Origin: DATBSL01 sp964561785
GTDB lineage: Bacteria > Acidobacteriota > Vicinamibacteria > Fen-336
Length of the DNA: 64,000 nucleotides
Reading direction: 5' to 3'
NCBI GenBank assembly: GCA_964561785.1
Contig: CAZLRF010000017.1
Span: 1-64,000 of the forward strand
Below the pieces are notes generated by a model, which saw only the letters and a program-made list of their open reading frames with translations, was not told the origin of the DNA and did not search any database. The stretch's first letter is position 1. Each line of letters starts with the position of its first letter. Position numbers and translations under genes: made by a program. Of the stretch, positions 60,919-64,000 are shown piece by piece.

Positions 60919-60994
60919 CCCGCCCTCCGTCGGCCGACCCGGCCCGCGGGAAAGACCGGAGCCCACCACCCGCCACCGCGCAGCCGAGAGACGC

Positions 60995-61897
60995 ATGCAC
61001 ATCGACCCGAAGGCGCGCCCGCTCCTCGAGACGAGCCTTCCCGGCGTCACGCCGTGGAAGAAGGGCAAGGTCCGCGACGTCTACGACCTCGGGGACCGGC
61101 TGCTGGTCGTCGCCACCGACCGCCTGAGCGCGTTCGACGTCGTGCTGCCGACGGGAATCCCGGGCAAGGGCATCCTGCTGACGCAGATGTCGCTGTTCTG
61201 GTTCCGCCTCCTCGCCGACGTCGTGCCCCACCACGTCCTCACCGCGGACGTCGACGAGTACCCCGCCGAGCTGCGCCCCTTCCGGGACCAGCTCGAGGAG
61301 CGCTCGATGATCGTGGCGAAGACCGACGTCCTTCCCGTCGAGTGCGTCGTGCGCGGCTACCTGGCGGGCTCGGGCTACAAGGACTACAAGGCGACGGGCT
61401 CGGTGTGCGGCATCGCGCTGGGCGCAGGGCTGCGCGAATCCGACCGCCTCGAGCCGCCGATCTTCACGCCGGCGACGAAGGCGGAGACCGGCCACGACGA
61501 GAACATCCCCTACGAGACGATGGCGGCGACGGTGGGGGACGAGCGCGCGGCGCAGGCGCGGCGGGTGAGCCTCGAGATCTACTCGAGGGCCCGCGCGCAC
61601 GCCGAGGCGCGGGGAATCATCCTCGCGGACACCAAGTTCGAGTTCGGTGTCCGCGACGGGCGCCTCATCTGGATCGACGAGGCCCTCACGCCGGACTCCT
61701 CGCGCTTCTGGCCGAAGGACGGCTACGAGCCGGGACGCTCGCAGCCGAGCTTCGACAAGCAGTTCGTGCGCGACTACCTCGAGACGCTCCAGTGGGACAA
61801 GCGACCCCCGGGGCCGGAGCTGCCGGCGGAGGTCGTCGCCCGCACCGTGGAGAAGTACGTGGAGGCGTTCGAGCGCCTCCGGGGAGAGGCCCGCTAG
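60995..61897 (+). CDS. purC: SAICAR synthetase
   Basis: Joins CAIR and aspartate with ATP to make SAICAR in purine synthesis. The 300-residue protein has GKVRDVYDLGDRLLVVATDR near 24, SAFDVVLPTGIPGKG near 45, VECVVRGYLAGSGYKDY near 114, a TPATKAETGHDENI loop near 162 and a DTKFEFG motif near 212. The ATG at 60995 follows GAGAG. Other pur genes are not in the window. Confidence 0.97.
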   Translation: MHIDPKARPLLETSLPGVTPWKKGKVRDVYDLGDRLLVVATDRLSAFDVVLPTGIPGKGILLTQMSLFWFRLLADVVPHHVLTADVDEYPAELRPFRDQLEERSMIVAKTDVLPVECVVRGYLAGSGYKDYKATGSVCGIALGAGLRESDRLEPPIFTPATKAETGHDENIPYETMAATVGDERAAQARRVSLEIYSRARAHAEARGIILADTKFEFGVRDGRLIWIDEALTPDSSRFWPKDGYEPGRSQPSFDKQFVRDYLETLQWDKRPPGPELPAEVVARTVEKYVEAFERLRGEAR

Positions 61898-61947
61898 GGC
61901 GGGACCGCCGGGCCGGCCGCCCGGCACAGCAGGGGAGCGCCTTTCTC

Positions 61948-62151
61948 GTGAAGCAGCAGCTGGAAGCCCTCATCGTCGAGATGGTCGACAAGGGGATCCG
62001 TTTCACGGACGCCAAGCGGGAGTTCGAGAAGAAGTTCATCACCCGCGTCGTGCAGCAGCACCGCGGCAACCTCTCGCGCGCGGCCCGGGACCTGAAGATC
62101 CACCGCAACACCCTCGGCAAGAAGATCGAGGAGTACAAGATCCAGGCTTAG
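61948..62151 (+). CDS. Fis-family helix-turn-helix protein
   Basis: A 67-residue DNA-binding protein that is essentially the C-terminal Fis domain, with REFEKKFITRVVQQHRGNLS near 26 and ARDLKIHRNTLGKKIEEY near 48. It lacks the N-terminal arms of E. coli Fis. The likely start is GTG at 61948, with AGGGGAG 11 bases upstream. An ATG at 61981 would cut the first helix. It lies between purC and groES. Confidence 0.85.
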   Translation: MKQQLEALIVEMVDKGIRFTDAKREFEKKFITRVVQQHRGNLSRAARDLKIHRNTLGKKIEEYKIQA

Positions 62152-62152
62152 G

Positions 62153-62170
62153 CGGCGCCCCCGGGCGCCG
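62153..62170 (+). terminator. Hairpin after the Fis-like gene
   Basis: CGGCGCCC and GGGCGCCG pair immediately after the stop codon. There is no T-run. It separates the Fis-like gene from the groES promoter. Confidence 0.4.
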
Positions 62171-62175
62171 GAGCG

Positions 62176-62202
62176 CTGGCAGTCGCCTTGACAGAGTGCT
62201 GG
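62176..62202 (+). promoter_or_regulatory. CIRCE-like inverted repeat 1 (putative HrcA operator)
   Basis: CTGGCAGTC, nine bases, then GAGTGCTGG. The nine-base spacing and GAGTGCT half match the CIRCE consensus. The spacer contains the -35 TTGACA, so a bound repressor would block RNA polymerase. Confidence 0.7.
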
Positions 62203-62217
62203 CCGGCTGGCTATATT
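62188..62217 (+). promoter_or_regulatory. Sigma70 promoter of groES-groEL
   Basis: TTGACA (62188-62193) and TATATT (62212-62217) are separated by 18 bases. Transcription would start near 62224, inside the second CIRCE-like repeat, giving a leader of about 118 bases. Confidence 0.85.
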
Positions 62218-62220
62218 CGG

Positions 62221-62247
62221 CTGGCAGTCGGACCCATGGAGTGCCAG
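62221..62247 (+). promoter_or_regulatory. CIRCE-like inverted repeat 2 (putative HrcA operator)
   Basis: CTGGCAGTC, nine bases, then GAGTGCCAG. Eight of nine bases of the arms are complementary. Its left arm is identical to that of repeat 1, and the two repeats are 45 bases apart on the same face pattern. It covers the expected transcription start. Confidence 0.75.
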
Positions 62248-62341
62248 CGCCGCGGTGGAGTTGTCCCTCTCCGCCTGTCGCGCCTGGTTCTCAGTGGCGA
62301 CGCGAGTTCGATCGAGCAGTCTACACAAGGAGACGACACAC

Positions 62342-62632
62342 ATGGCGAAGGTTCGTCCGCTTCACGATCGCCTGCTGGTGAAGCGCATCGAGGAGAAGGA
62401 GACGGTCAAGGGCGGGATCATCATCCCCGACACCGCGAAGGAGAAGCCCCAGGAGGGCGAGGTCATCGCGGTCGGCAACGGGAAGATCCTGGACAACGGC
62501 ACGAAGGTGCCGCTCGACGTCAAGGCCGGCGACAAGATCCTCTTCGGCAAGTACTCCGGCACCGACATCAAGATCGACAACGAGGAGTTCCTGATCCTGC
62601 GCGAGGACGAGGTCCTCGCGATCGTCAGCTAA
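62342..62632 (+). CDS. groES: Co-chaperonin GroES
   Basis: The lid of the GroEL chamber. The 96-residue protein has RPLHDRLLVKRIEEKE near 5, the mobile loop with KGGIIIPDTAKEKPQEGEV near 23, and KAGDKILFGKYSGTDIKID near 62. The ATG follows AAGGAGA. It is 25 bases before groEL and under the CIRCE-flanked promoter. Confidence 0.98.
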   Translation: MAKVRPLHDRLLVKRIEEKETVKGGIIIPDTAKEKPQEGEVIAVGNGKILDNGTKVPLDVKAGDKILFGKYSGTDIKIDNEEFLILREDEVLAIVS

Positions 62633-62657
62633 GAGAAAGGCCGAGGAAGAAAGAAAC

Positions 62658-64000
<1,343 letters not shown>

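Overview
The window is a continuous, very GC-rich (about 70% or more by eye), tightly packed chromosomal segment with about 62 protein genes, one tRNA gene and no gap over 300 bases without a gene. There are no insertion sequences, phage genes, CRISPR arrays or rRNA genes. The gene content points to a Gram-negative bacterium with an elaborate periplasm and eukaryote-like kinase signalling: PEGA-domain Ser/Thr kinase, FHA proteins, HD-GYP and EAL proteins, an NtrY/NtrX-type pair, a FISUMP domain and multiheme cytochrome c. My best guess is Acidobacteriota, perhaps Thermoanaerobaculia-like, with Myxococcota as the alternative. This is inference from content, not from a marker phylogeny.

Layout. 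61-1856: lipid-linked sugar transferase and methyltransferase. 1808-5171 (minus): a periplasmic dehydrogenase set (Tat-exported small subunit, GMC flavoprotein, nine-heme cytochrome c). 5275-7557: FISUMP-sulfatase fusion. 7648-11849 (minus): conserved ATP-grasp-like protein, class I fumarase, and a secreted protein with a poly-threonine tract. 11994-12078: tRNA-Leu(GAG). 12103-16531: a duplicated GT-C-type membrane protein, zinc-ribbon proteins and an MFS exporter. 16528-18970: a T2SSE-N/MshEN-domain protein that appears to start at CTG, and an EAL phosphodiesterase. 18967-32261 (minus): a long signalling and envelope array containing TPR, HEAT-like, RodZ, DnaJ, PP2C, Ser/Thr kinase, NHL, PEGA/PDZ and FHA proteins.

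32277-36555 (minus) is the translation and secretion operon ffh-rpsP-khpA-rimM-trmD-rplS-rnhB, with a clear sigma70 promoter at 36602-36631. 36655-45172 (minus) carries riboflavin genes (ribD, ribE, ribBA) downstream of ftsY, a Roadblock protein, a TPR protein, an HD-GYP sensor and an FHA-GAF-adenylate cyclase. 45218-50668 (minus) holds phospholipid and RNA-repair housekeeping genes (gpsA, plsY, thpR, cinA, pgpA) and an RqcH-type protein. 50691-57119 (minus) has an RDD protein, a sigma54 two-component pair, nrdR and a flippase-like protein.

57266-60820 (plus) is an ECF sigma/anti-sigma operon followed by envelope proteins, ending in a beta-helical DUF4097-like protein and a textbook terminator. 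60995-64000 (plus) has purC, a Fis-like regulator and groES-groEL. groEL runs off the window. The groES promoter is bracketed by two CIRCE-like inverted repeats.

Translation features recur: many genes overlap by exactly four bases (GTGA or ATGA), GTG and TTG starts are common, two genes look leaderless, and two convergent gene pairs share a CTAG stop.
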